Assembly (NCBI GenBank): GCA_965153455.1
Contig: OZ234504.1
Coordinates: forward strand, 4,960,001-5,024,000
Direction: 5' to 3'
Length of the DNA: 64,000 nucleotides
Source: Sphagnum compactum
Lineage: Eukaryota > Bryophyta > Sphagnopsida > Sphagnales
Made by a program: the position numbers and the translations under genes. The stretch's first letter is position 1; each line of letters begins with the position of its first letter. Below the pieces are notes generated by a model. That model saw nothing but the letters and a program-made list of their open reading frames with translations. It was not told the origin of the DNA and did not search any database. This document shows, one piece after another, positions 20,323-33,800 of this stretch.

Positions 20323-23300
20323 CTACCCAGGTGCAAGCTGCCCCATCTTATGTGATAAAAGGTCAACACTAGGCTTGCAATCCCACAACTTTTGGGCTTG
20401 AGGACTTCTGCTATCATCTCTAGAACTTCCTACTGGAGCTCCTGAGTAGTCCTCCCATGTCCTGTTTTCAGTTTCCTGCCGGTGGTTTGCATCTGAATCC
20501 TGGTCTGTAGGAGTCTCAGGTTCTTCTGTCAAGTACTGCTCCCAGAAAACATCATTTGCACCACGAACTTTGGTTGTACAGTTGATACTAGAGCTCACCT
20601 CCTCCACCTCTGTGGACCCACCATGCCCCCCGACATTCAAGTCCAGGCATTCCATATTACCATCTCTTGAGTCCCTGGTCCCAGATTGACATGAGCCACT
20701 CCATTGCTCCACATTTTCACCACCTGCAGAAACAGCACATGTTGTTTTGAGAAGACCAAAGCCAGCCCAACATGCAAAATCAGAAGAATGGAACTGTGTC
20801 TGCTGACAAAGTCTGACTAACTGGGTGTATCTTCACTCCACAGTACTGCCTCCCACTCAAACATGCACAATTTCTAACCACCATAACAGGAGCAATATCA
20901 ATACACATTCTCCTAACAACTTGGAAGCCCATAAGCTCCCAATTTTGGATGATGGACTGACCCAGCAACCACATCTAGCATGGGTTCCATCTAGAATGAT
21001 CTTGTAGTGAAGTGGACACAACACCACTAAAGTGGCCATGAATCCCAGTCATTCAATAGATTATTGACTTAATGCTTCTTCTGAAGCAACATTGAGATCA
21101 TATTTGGTCAGTTTATTTAGAGTGTCAGTCCATAGTACAAACTTCACACCTCTGAATCTCTCGTGTGTGGGAATCTCCTAGTGTATGCAATCCCACTAGG
21201 ATCAAGGAACAAACATATAGTGCATAGGAATCAAACCTCTAAAACCAGGGATGTGATGTGATCCAAGAACCAGTTTTGCACAGGATCTAGTGAAATGTTG
21301 GTAACTAACATGAAATGACATGCAGACACCCAAGAAATCACACTATTCAAGGTCCCATTGATGGTAGGAAAGTAAGTGCAAGATCTTATACCTGCTACTC
21401 TTGCATTATCACTTCTTGGTGATGGTGGAAGCTGCACAATGCCTTCATTGTTCCTTGTGTCTGTCACTACTGGATCACTCTGCAGATGCTCAGTAAGGCC
21501 AGTTGAGAGATCTGTTACAGTTACACCTGATTGTCGATTCAATGTGTTTCCCTCAGAGGCAGCCAATGTAGAAGTATAGTCACGCAAGAGTGAATCAAGG
21601 TGGCTGTTGTCAATTGTGGGAGATGAACCATCTGGAGGATTCAAGAGCTGCATTATCTGACTCACCACCTCCCCATTGTTTTGAATTGTGACAATCTGAC
21701 CATCAGCAGGTGTGGTATAGTCACAACAGTCTTCAACCTCTCCCTCATCTTCCTCTTTTGAAAGCCGGCGTCTTTTAGAGGCAGATGCTGCCATTCGTCG
21801 GCTGTTCTCATTCTGTGCCACCAGGTGTGCAAGAAATCCTGGAGTCTGCACTGCTTTAGCCAGGAATGCCATGATTTGCTGCTGTCTCTGCTGTGTTGCT
21901 TGCAGGCGCTCTGCCATCACCTGGACATGCTTCAAAACCAAAAACTTCAGCCTAGCTCATTCCCAACCAGTAGAAAGACTGCCCTTACAAAACTGATTGA
22001 TATGGCCTCATCAGCACAGACTGAGCCCAGATTTAGCAGAGCAAAGAGTAAACCAAGAGAGAATAAGATGTAGCAGCATGGCCATAGAGCTGCCAAGTTT
22101 GAAAAAGCAAGATCCTGCTGGTAGGAGTAAACAACAAAATGGTGGCACACTACCTTGATGGCAGATCATTTCTGAGATACCTTGACACACAGGTTCACAT
22201 GGGCACAGAATCTATCCATCACACATCACCTTGTTGTGCATAATTGACCCCAGACACCCCAGCAAAGCCGGGCTTAGGTTCAGCCCCAATAGTCATTGAA
22301 GTGGTGATGCAGGGTAAGGCCTGTGATTCTTTAGATAAGGATTTCCATTGGACATAGTACAATGGCAATTGCACACAAAGAGAACACCAATATGACTGTG
22401 CTGATAGGCCTTGTGGCAGTAGACCCAGTTTGGATGGAGCAGGGGAGATTTCAAAGCATGAGAGAGAATAAAGGAAGCAAGCAGAGTTCCAAAAGGTTCT
22501 CATCCAAGATGCACCATGCCCAAACATGTGACACAATGAAGAGACAACTGGTCAAAGGAAGACACAATGAGAGTTTAAGAACCTGAAGCTCAAGTTCTGT
22601 GTTCTGTTGCACCTGCCTCAGTCGCATTAACTCAAGCATAAGCACACTTTTGTCTCTCTTCAACATCTCAACCTGCCTTTCAAGTTCAAGCTTCTCCTCA
22701 TCCATGCTGGGTCCAAGAGAACCATCTGTAGCCTGTTGCTGTTGCTGGGAATGTGCAGCAGGCTTTCTGCGATGGATTCCTCGCAGCAGCTCCCTCCGAC
22801 CTCGTAAAAATCCCTCGTTTGCAAATTCCCAGCGATCAGGGTCCACTTTGTGAAATCCCTACACAACAACAGCCCATGTTTGCATGTCTTCAAAATCTGC
22901 TCAAAGTCAGATTCAGGGAAGAACTTATCTATGAGATTGCAGAGAAGTGAACAACTCCACGACAACTCATTGAAAGTTACCATCCTGTAAGTTCCAGCAA
23001 AACCAAAACTAACAGAAACAAGAATGAATGTGGTCATAACCTTATGAGTGCTACCCACAAAATATCAGACCATCACCTTCACCATGAAGAGAAGTGACAA
23101 GCTGCCATGACTTCCCACTGACTTCATCAGCTCCTGATGGTAGTGGGCGTAGATGATAATCCGCCCTATATTTCAGGCAAACTGTTATACAAAATATCTG
23201 CGTCACAATAGTCTGTTGCATTTACGAAAGCAACAGGAAGACTCAGTCATTCTTGGAAGAAACTCTATAACTAGGACTTGAGCAAAACTTGACCTATCAT

Positions 23301-23954
23301 GATGCTCAAAACCTGAGCAGCACCATATCCATCCAGAAAAACATGTGTACCATGCAATTCACTCAATTTGAGCTCTGTGTAGGTCAATAAGGTGCAAAAC
23401 CAGATGGTTTGATGCTTGAAAGAGTGCTGCTCTCTTCAAGAAAACAGACACCAGCATGTCAGAAAAAGGAACTGCAGAAACAGAGTTACTCTTTCCGCCT
23501 GAAGAGGGTGACCATACAAGAAGAAGATTTCACCAATAGAGTGAGTTGAACTCTGCTTAGACGTTGAAAAGGCCAGAGGAGGAAGAGAGGCAGTAGTAGT
23601 GGAAGAGCTACTCACATATGTGTTCAGTTGGCGCACAAAGCTAGAGAAATTATTGTGCTTGAAGTATTTAGGCAACAAATCTTGTGAGAATTCGGGAGGA
23701 TTCCAGACAACAAAGCTGTTGTTTCCCTCGCTCCAGGACACTATCATATCAGTGGCAGCATCATCAACCATGTCATAGGTCTTTGTAAGAAACGGCGGAG
23801 GTGCATTGCTCTGCAAGCCATCCATAGGTTGCGGGACAGCGGCACCACCTGGGACCAGTGAGGTCTCCGAATTCGTCACAAGTGGAGGAGGAGGAGGAGG
23901 AACAATACTCTCCCCTAGATCCTGTACTCGCAAAGAGCGCGTGTCCGACCTCAT
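20323..23954 (-). CDS. class A heat shock transcription factor (HsfA1-like)
   Basis: Predicted 514-aa transcriptional activator that binds heat shock elements as a trimer. Exons on the minus strand: 23954-23616, 22858-22583, 21920-21392 and 20723-20323; the junctions are phase 0, 0 and 1. Intron 1 interrupts the DNA-binding domain after ...RQLNTY, the conserved plant Hsf position. DNA-binding domain about 52-145 ([13 protein letters not shown] to [11 protein letters not shown]); Gln run at about 151-155; HR-A/B coiled coil about 167-238 ([14 protein letters not shown] through IMAFLAKAV), with the longer class-A spacing; basic nuclear localisation signal KRRRL at 254-258; aromatic/acidic AHA activation motif [10 protein letters not shown] at 439-448; export-type leucine motif [11 protein letters not shown] at 501-511, ending four residues later. 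The AHA plus C-terminal export motif argues for class A rather than B or C. Intron 2 uses a weak GTTCTT donor. Subclass A1 is likely but not proven. Confidence 0.95.
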
Positions 23955-23973
23955 TCCAACAACAATACACTAA

Positions 23974-23994
23974 TCAACGTCCCCTATTGGCCAT
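23974..23994 (-). promoter_or_regulatory. upstream ORF 2 in the heat shock factor leader
   Basis: A six-codon ORF (MANRGR, then stop) ends 19 nt before the main start codon on the same strand. It counts only if this DNA is in the mature leader, which is likely given its closeness to the start. Such a short interval would be expected to reduce, not abolish, initiation at the main ATG. Confidence 0.45.
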
Positions 23995-24031
23995 GTCTCC
24001 AAAGCAAAAGGAATGCTATGATCTTCTACTC

Positions 24032-24127
24032 CTACTCAAGACGGCCACAAAATACATATCGCAACGAAAACATTCGCTCCTGTACCATCAGCATCATCAT
24101 CATATCCTGTCCGAGAAGAGGTCTCAT
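24032..24127 (-). promoter_or_regulatory. upstream ORF 1 in the heat shock factor leader
   Basis: A 31-codon ORF beginning MRPLLGQDMM and ending in TAG, about 80 nt upstream of the main ATG. It contains six further in-frame ATG codons. Its first ATG directly follows a candidate splice acceptor at 24128, so it would open the second leader exon. Whether it is translated is unknown. Confidence 0.4.
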
Positions 24128-24554
24128 CTAAAGCTCAGCAAACAACAAAATGAAAAGAAGAAAACAAAAACCCCAAAACACAGCACAAGAAACTCTTCGG
24201 TAAGTAACGAGCATTAATTCCACCGCAGACTACTATCAAATGAAACCTCCAGACGTCGTCGAACGCTAAACCAGGAAACCAGGAGAGATTGAGCTTAACA
24301 GAGAACCACGAGAAACAAAAAAGAACCAGGATTTCAAACTCAAGAAAGAAAAAAAGCGAAAAAAACAGACACAGAGAGAGAGCAGAGCACGCTACGACTG
24401 TACACGCGAAACAACGACACAACAGCCTAACAGTGGCCAGAAAGCAAAAAAGTATTCAGAAAACACGGCGCATTTCCGGCGACTAGCAAATGGAACATGA
24501 GATTGGACAAAGACCCCCAAAAAAATTTAAAGTAAAAATGGTTGGTGAACTCAC
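24128..24554 (-). other. candidate 5'-leader intron of the heat shock factor gene
   Basis: On the minus strand a good donor (ACG|GTGAGTTC) at 24554 is followed 427 bp later by a T-rich tract and the acceptor GAGCTTTAG at 24128. Leader introns are common in plant regulatory genes. This is an inference from splice-site quality only; no transcript is available. Confidence 0.4.
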
Positions 24555-24738
24555 CGTAAGTAACGTGATCGAGAAGTCCAAATGGAAGCAAACCACCCCG
24601 CGTGAATTAGATTCTCATCTTCTTCTGTCGCCGTGCAGGCAGGCTCGAGGCTGCGACGACTGCATCACACGCGGCATGCAAGCGAAGCAAAGGCTCGGAA
24701 AATGCACATAGCGCCTCCTCGAGCGACGAGCCACCGGA

Positions 24739-24762
24739 GAGAGAGAGAGAGGGAGAGAGAAG
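24739..24762 (-). repeat. GA/CT microsatellite in the heat shock factor promoter region
   Basis: An interrupted (GA)n tract on the plus strand, reading as (CT)n in the sense direction of the gene, about 0.8 kb upstream of the start codon. CT-rich tracts near transcription starts are common in plant promoters. Confidence 0.7.
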
Positions 24763-24859
24763 ACCCGAGGTTTTGGCGGGCGGGCAGGAACGTTCGCGGG
24801 CTGTTTCTTGGGCCTTTGGGGTTGTTCTTTTGTGACACCAGGCATGAGGAGTGATGAGT

Positions 24860-27800
24860 GAGGACCGGGTGACCCGAACTCTCGGACATAGGTACTAGGC
24901 AGAGTTTTTTTTTTGTGGCGAAATTTCCCAACTTGGCGAGTTTTTTTTTTCAGAAAATGAAAAAAGACACGAAAATTTTTTGTGATTTTTATGGATTCTT
25001 TTCGCCATTTTTCGAAATAAAAAAAACTAATTAGCCACGACTAGACCTAGTTTCAAATCTCATCCCCCTTTTTTTTTAAAAGCTATCCTTAAAGTTCTCC
25101 AAACTCATTGTGTGCTTGAGTTTTCAAACTCTCATCCCCCTTTTTTTTTAAAGCTATCCTTAAAGTTCTCCAAACTAACGACCAACCCCTTTCAAACTAA
25201 GGATTAGTCCACTACATGAGTTATCTCTCAAGGTTAAATATGTTGTTGGTGTTGTTGCACTTGCAATATCCATTTTCAAGCTCTCACACCATGGTCAAAA
25301 ATGCTACATGTCATAACATACAAATGTCACAAACTTCTGATCTTATGATTTGATAATGAAAATCGTATACAAATCATTTTTTCATGAGTTCGTGTTTTTC
25401 TTGACATAGATGTTGTGCATTTAAAACATGTATGATGCATTATTAAGTAAGATAAAATATTTCATCTTACATATACATACATCATATGTGTTTTAAACAC
25501 ACGACATCCATCCGAGTAAACAAAACATGAAATCACAAATTTTATGCAAATTTCAAATGAGTCTCTGAAACTAATAAGTTTATGATGAGTGTTTAGGTTT
25601 GATCCCATGACCTTTTGACTGTAAATAGTGTTCCTCTTTTAAATCAATCATAAGGGCTTAAGAGCAAATTTAGTTTGTGGTGGGCGTACTTTGAAAGCAA
25701 GCTCTTAGAGTGTGTTCCTAGAGCATGTTTTGAGTAGTGTGTGAAGATCAAGAAAGACCTTTGGAAAATGAAGCAAGTTGGAGGCAAGTTGTTGAAAGTT
25801 GTGAATAAGGCTTGGGATTTTGGGAAAGGGGGAAGTTTAAAGTCCACATTGAATGGTAGTCAAAATTGAGAGGGCAATATGACATTTAAATGTTCATGAG
25901 TTGGGGGGTCTAAAGGGTTCGCACCTTGAATGTTTAAGAGTTAGCAACCCAAAGAGTTTACACTTGGGTCTTTGAAATAGGAAGTTGCATGTGTGAAATG
26001 TGTGCCACTTGAGTTACATAAACCTTGAAGAGTCTCATTAAAAAAATTATTCACAATTGATTTAATTAATGTTTCTTAACTTGTTATGTTTCCTCAATTT
26101 CTAGGGAAGGAAAACATTGTTAGATTTGCAAAGGTTGTATTGAGTTTATAGCCATAGATTGAAGTAAAAAAGAAGGTGAAGGGGTGAAGGTCCATTTCAA
26201 AATCTCATATTGAAAGGCAAAGGTGTCTCCCTTGGTCTAAATAATCACAATAGTCTTTTCAAATGATTTTAGTTTTTTAAATCTTCTAAGCTATTGTATA
26301 TTTCTCTCCAAGCCATGTCAATGTGAATGGTTTGTTTCCAAGCTCCAAGCAAATCCTTGCCAAGGTGGCATATTTATTAGTGTAGGTCATGTTCACAACA
26401 TTGGCACCAAATGTGCCAAAGTAAATTAACACAAAGAAGATCCGTTGAAGGAGTTTTAAAGTTTATCTACCACGAGAGGGACCAACCCTCTTCCTTTTTT
26501 GGTTCCTATGGGCTATGTGTCTTTTGGACTTTCTTTGGCCTTCCCTTTTTGGCTCCCCTGTGATGGTTCTAGCCATCAATCTTTTATTGGATTTTTGTGT
26601 GTGTTCATAACTCATGTTAAATATATTATCTTTGAATGGAGTAATATGAAAATCAAAGTTTGACGAAGGGCATTCTCCTCAAATTATTTGTTCATAGCTA
26701 AGAAACTTTGGTGGGAATCTTGTTAATGTTCTAAGGATGTTGAATTTCAACCATGCACCTATAACCCAATCACATCCTATAAAACATCTTGGGGTGTTTC
26801 AAATTCTCATGATTAACAAAGCTTGCAATTTTCAAAATGTCTTATTTTTGTCCTCCATGCACACACTAGGAGCCCACCAACAAGCACTTGCCATATCATG
26901 GTTGAAACCTTTCGAAATATCCAAGGGAACCAAATTTGAACAAACAACTGCACTCTTTGGCAAAGAGGGTAACCTTTCCTAGTTAAGAAGGTGTATAAAG
27001 GCTTTTCGAGTCCCTTTCCCAATAATCTAATTTAGTAACCATGTTTGGTAATGTAATAAAAAAAGTTGTTGATTAAAAGTTATCAATCTTCCTCCACTTT
27101 CAATCTAGGGGGCCAAAATCAAGGTCCATAATTTGATGATTGCTAAAAGGCCATATTGATTCATTTGGTGAGGGGGGGTGAATGGGTTGTAGTCTAATAA
27201 AAGTCCTTTTGCTCCTTGTTTACAAAGGATTCTAACTTGGTGAGTTGCATATGTGAGAATTAATTGCAGCCCATGCCCAAATATAATGAGTTTCTCTTTG
27301 GGTAGCCTCAAATAGGATCTTGCAAAAATAATGGGACCAATTGAATGGAAAATTTGAAATTTTGTATCAAAAAGGTTGGGCAAATTAATGGTTGCCCATT
27401 CCCTCAACAAGAAACTACTAATGGGTTTGAAGAATATTGACCTACTATCCCCCATAATCCCCCAAGGCAACAAAATGTAAAGAAAAACATATGTCATTAA
27501 TTGGAACTTTTTTGGTTCACTACATTCTCAATGAGTATTTATCATCATGGGGAATGGCCATTGTGAACACAATGAACCAAACATGTTTTTGAGCAACCAA
27601 ATTAATGAGGAACAACCATTGGGAACATAGTGATGCAAAAAGGTTCTTGGGGGACTAGATCAAATGAAAACCTTTTATCAATGCCACAATTTGGACAAAA
27701 GACTAAGTAAGGAATTCAAAAGCATTCAAATGTATTGATCAAAAACAAATTCAAGATAAAATTGACAAGTGCATCCTTGATTTGGAGTTGACAAAAATGA

Positions 27801-30800
27801 AAACTAAAGGTTTGAAAACCTCCCAATACACTACCTTGTAAGAAGGTGCACTAAAAGCTTCCGACAAGTTCACAATAATGCAATACCTCTACAAAGGATA
27901 ATAATGAAGTTTAAGTGCCCCCCATACTTCTAGGACCATGTTAAGAAGCCATAAACAACTCATAAATGACCCTTAAGACCTTTAGAGTTTTATAAGTAAT
28001 CACATACATGTCTTTTGGAAAATTTGTAAAAACTTTCAAAAAACTTTTACATATATGTTTATATTTTTACATATGTCTTGGTATGATGTCCTTTACACAA
28101 TTATGTTTTCATTCAATAAGTTCATTTATGTTCATTCCAAAACTTCTTTCATTGTAAATCTTTTGTCAACAAATGCAATAGTATTAAGGAAAAAGTGATG
28201 TAATCTAAACAAAAAATTATTGCAAGAAATTGCAACAAGGAATAAAGAGACAAGAAAAAACAAATGGTTAAAGTTTTATTTTTAAAGGGATGGTGAGAAG
28301 AGGGTGATGGAGAATTGGCCATGAAGTCGATGCCAAAGTGTTGTCTTTTTTGGTGTAAAGGTCCTTTGTTAGAGAATAAAAAATGCAGAAATGAAACTCC
28401 TAAAATTACACTTGTAGTTGACATGAAAAAAAGATTATTCTCGATTGTTAAGGCCATTCGACAATCTACTAAGTTTTAAACAAAAAAAGAACAACTATAA
28501 ATAATGAAATACATTCTTGCAAATATTGTGACATATAATCAAACAAAAAATTGGTAGTGACAAAAAAATCACCAAATTCTTAAAAATTATTAGCAAAACA
28601 AACTATTTTTAAAAAAAGAATTGGTAGCAAATAGATTATCAACTATACTTTACAAAAATTTAAACAATGAAAACTTCTAAAGACTATTAAAAAAAAACAA
28701 AGAATTTCATGGCATAGTAATCAAACAATAGGGTCAAATAGTGATAAAAAGAGCCAACATTATTGTAAATAATGTTTATTTCACATGTTTGCAAGTTTAA
28801 TATTTTTAATTAATGTTTTAAATGTGTGTTTTATTTGTGATACGGCTTTTTTAATTTATCAATTTGGTGAAAACGCATTCAAAGGAGCCAAAAAAAGGCA
28901 TCAAATGTCAAAAACTATCATTAAAAAATAAAGCTTTTTTTTTTTACCATTTGAAACCATGATATTCATGGCAATTTATTCCTATATAACACATATGAAT
29001 ATCAAGAAACTCAAATTTTAAATCCATTTGATCCAATTTAGGTCTTAATCTAATTAAAGACTTTTTGAAAGTGAATTTTGTTTAATTGAAAACGATATTT
29101 TTACAAAGAACTTTCAAAAGACCAGTATAATAAAAGTAAATTGATGGTAAGAAAAAATAGTAGATGATAAAAACCTATAAAACACACTAAAAAAACATTC
29201 ATAACTTTAAAAAGTGGAATTTTAAAACTTTGAAAATTCAAAACATGTTTCAGAATTTCAATTTTTCAATAGTATTTTAACACATATATATGGGGTATAA
29301 TGTATTGATGTATTGAAAAAAATTATAGTTTATAATACATGAAATTGAACATTAAAATGATGAATTTGTTTTATATGATTTGGAAATATCATCATTTTTC
29401 AAAATGAAACATCAAATCTGCAAGGATTTTGCAAAGTTTTACAAAATTTTATTTATTAAAATATACATTTTGAAAAATGATTATTGGGGCGACTTTAACC
29501 ATTTTTCATAACAAGTTGCAAAAAAATACATTCAAAATTTCCTTTGTATAAAAAAATTATTTTGGGGAAAAAAGACATGTTCAACAGTTCCATTGAATGC
29601 ATTTTGACCCATTTAGCATTTGGATAAGTTTGAATGTAATCTAATGAATATGAAATACCTTTTAACATGTTTTTAAATCATAACCCAATGATTTTCAACA
29701 TTACAAAATAATGTAAAAACATTATCTAAGCACCATTGTTTAACATTATTTCAATATTTTTTTATCAATCATGTGATGTCACATTAGCTTGTTAGGACTT
29801 GTCACAACAACTCAAAAAGGCAACATAGATTCCTACTAATGTGTTTTTACCTAGTAATGAACAACATCTTGAAAAAAAATTGTTATATTGAAAAAATTGA
29901 AAACTGATCTATCAAAATGAATGTTTGGGCACTCTAAACACAAACATAAGTACCCAAGAAAATATTAGTGTTGTCCAAAGTGAATGATTGTGCCTCCCTA
30001 TCAAAAATAAATGGTTACTAAATAACATTTAAAAAATTAATAATATAATTTTCTAGATCCGCAAGTTTAAAATTTTAATTAGAAGTTAAATTCCAGTACT
30101 AAAAGTTAGTTATTAGTTTTTACAATAAAAATTGATAATGAAATCATGTAGTGAAAACTGGTATTCAAATCATGTAATTTAAAACTATCAATTTCATTTC
30201 AAAATTATGGTTAAATGACATTTACACCATAGATATGTCCTTATTATGGATGGTGAGTTGTTGTAGTTGTTGTGATAATGTTATGTTGGGAATTTTGGTT
30301 TAACTGCCTAGTAAAGTCCTAATTATGTTAATGTTAAGTTGGGTTAGTGTAATTAATTGTGTTTTAATTTGGAACTTATTCATGTGTGAATGGGTTTTGA
30401 GTTATCTAATGTTTGGGATATAATCCCAAGTTGTGAATTCTCAAATCACTTTTGGTGATTTGATATTCCAAAATGCACAATGTTTTTTAATTTGTAAATT
30501 TTTAATGTTTTTATGCAAGTTTATTTACACATGGTTTTGTGTTGTTTTTCATTTTGTGTTTTGAGCTTAAATTTTTGTTTGTTTATAGGTGAATCATATT
30601 TTGAATCACCAAAATATGTTTGGAAATTGTGTGTCATGAATGTAGTTTATAGTATTTGGTTTATATGTATGTGGACAACAATAGTTATAGGCATTGATAT
30701 AAGCGTACAATAGTTGTCTTAGCATCAAAATGTTTGATATTTAATAAGTTGGTAATTGTTGGAAGCATCTCTTATGACTAACAACCTTACACTAACAAAT

Positions 30801-33800
30801 GTGTTGTTTAAATGAAATTATGTGACCTAACACCTATCTTACAAAAACTCTTAATTCCAATCTTACTACTTAAATAGTAAGTAATTAATAATTACATGAA
30901 TCAATGGGTAAGTATCATAGGTAATTAGGTAGGGAATAGTAGTGATTCTTATGGAGGTAGGTAAGGCATTTGATGTTTACTAAATAGGTACATACATGTT
31001 AGAACTCCTTGAAGGGCACCCTTTATTTGGGCATCTATCAACATTTGTCACATCCAACATGGAGTGTTAAATATTTTCTCAACCCCACCCAAAAATATCA
31101 AACAGAGGAATGCATAAAATGAGAGATTATTTGAATTTCATTATATAAATTATGGTTGGCCAATCAATAACAATTGTTTCCTTTCATGAAAATGCTTGTG
31201 TATGACATTGTTAAACCGTGAATATTTGCAAGGTTAAAGAATATTTTATTAAACTTTACTTTGATGCTTCAATATCCAAACTATATTATACATGGTTTTT
31301 TTGTTGTTGTTTGGCATGCTCCTAGTACATGGTTAGTTATAGGATAACAAAACATCTTTTTTCATAAAATTGTTTCATATTCATGCATCACAAACATGGT
31401 TTTATTTTCAAAGATAAGTTCCATATTAGGTGGGTATATATTGATTTTAATATATCAAGAAAATAAAGAAAAATACAATTTTCTGAAAAAACATATCAAC
31501 CAAGCAAAGGTATAAAGGTTTCCAAAAGATTCAAAATTATGAATCCAAGTAAGGGTAAAGGCAAATGATGAACATTTACTTTCATGTCCACATGGTAAAG
31601 GTAGGGGTAAATGTTTTATCATTTATTTTATATTTATCATGCTAGTATACATGGGTAAATGGAAGGTAAATCAAATTATTTCCACTAGTATGGTACATTG
31701 CTAAGTAAAGAAAGATAGTTAGTTACACAATATTTGACATTGCAATCACGAACACATGAAATTTTTAACTTTTTGTTAAAAATATTAACAAAAACAAAGT
31801 TAAATTAATCAACAACCTTAAACATAACTTTAAATTATTTTTATACTAGGAAATGGTAATAAAATCTAAAGGTGTTCCAATAACATGTTGTAACAATATT
31901 TTATGAGTTAATTAGTGTAATGAATGAAAATAATGATAAAAGTGAACATGTATTCAATAGTTATTCACCATAATTCAAACCAATCCTTAATAATCATGTG
32001 CATTGTAAAATATGGAAGTGCATATATGTTACATAATGATATTGGCATATGTGATTCCTCAAAACAATTATCCTCACATAGGTAAAGATAAATCCCAAAT
32101 ATGTAAATTAATTATGTAAAATTAAGATAATCTTCAAATATTTATTTGCCAAATAAGGTCATTAAAAAGGTCAAATTTTTTTTACCAACCCATGCATTAT
32201 ATATATACACCCAACTATATATTCATGGGTATAACAAGGCTAAAGATTCTTTCCCTCTTGGGACCAACATTATTGGGTTTGATTCATTTTTGTAACAATG
32301 TTTTTTTAGCATTTGCAAAGTTCAAATGTCCTATACATGAATAATTGTTAAAAACATTTTTTGTGACTAGTACCTTCCTATCATCAACATGTTGGTTTTG
32401 CAAGCCTTTTACTATTCACTTCTTAAACATTAAATCATATATCTTTTACATTTGTTGTCATTTACATGTTACATAACTACATCTAAACTATCACAAATAA
32501 AAGTTTATGTTTTGGCTAATTTAGAAGTTTATTTCTATCAAACACACCTCAATAGATGGTGATGCTTATTTATTGACTTGCATATTTTGATTTTCCATTT
32601 TGACCCATAGTCCTTTCCTAACTATTCCAAAGTGAATACATTGTTTGCCTACAGTTCTTGTCTTGGCAAACAATATTCAAACTTATTCCTTTTAGTTTGC
32701 CTACCCTTCCCACTTTTTCTTATCCAGAGAATATTTAATTTATCAATTTCCCATATTCAAGTTATCCATAAAGTGGGCCAAATCAAGGATTGAAACCCTC
32801 AATTTGGCCAAAATTGAAAATTATCCCCAACAATCACTATGGAATTCTACCAAAGTGAAAAATGTACAACAAAATTGAAGTTTGCACCTAAATTAATGAT
32901 TGTCTAAGTTTTGGATTATGTTTTGTGTGTGTGTTTTCTATCTTGCACAACTCATGTGTTTCTCCATATAAAAAAAGAGTTTTATTGCTTGCAAGTCATG
33001 CACATTTTTTTTCTTTCATTTTGAAGTGTGTTATGAATTATCAGTGTAAAAGCTTAGATATGGGTGCTTGGGCATGTTGAATCTTATTAAGGCATTGTCA
33101 ACCTTTTTCTTTCTTTCTTCTTGTTTGTTATAGTTTGTGATGTTTCTTATCTTCTTGCTTTCCTTTTCTACTTCAAGGGACCCACATCATTTCTTATGAA
33201 GAATGAAATAACAAAATGGTTTGTCATTAGTGATGAACAAGATTAAATATCTTAAACAACATGATGGTAATTATTTGCTCAAGTGGGCCCTTATTTTGGT
33301 AAAGGGTGGACAATTCATCATCCTAGTCAAAATGTGTTGCACAATGTTACAACAATCGTGGTTGATTGAAATTTATTTTGCAAGTATGCTTGGTTCTTAT
33401 CCATGTTGACATAGTTCTTACGCTTCATTCAATGGAGTTTTCCTTTTGTAAAAGGTGGGGCATTTCAAAAGGAAATTTTTTTGTTCATGTGGGCATTTCA
33501 TTTTTCAAAATACCTCGATTTTTTTTTTTTTCATGTGATACTTTATGAATACTTGTCTATAAGTACTCATAATGTAAATTAAATGTTTTTGCCAAATATT
33601 TTACATTGGGTAACATTTGAGGAGTAAGGCCTTCTTGAAATGAGCAACCCACTCCTCGAGCATTACTTTAAACATGTAATAACCTTGGCATTAGGTGCTC
33701 CCCACAGTAGGTTAGTATGGAAGGCCTTTTTTCCTAGGGCCCTTCCAAAACCCTCCATTTTGGCATGTATTGGTGATTATGCCAAGCAATCATGTCATGG

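Noticed and set aside
23436-23615. Extension of the heat shock factor first exon past LNTY
   Set aside because: The frame stays open into [11 protein letters not shown], but this replaces the second half of the conserved DNA-binding domain. GTGAGT at 23615 and the [10 protein letters not shown] exon at 22858 restore it exactly.
27105-27497. 130-codon minus-strand ORF as a gene or LINE fragment
   Set aside because: I compared all three frames of this strand by eye with LINE RT C-terminal patterns and found no convincing motif.
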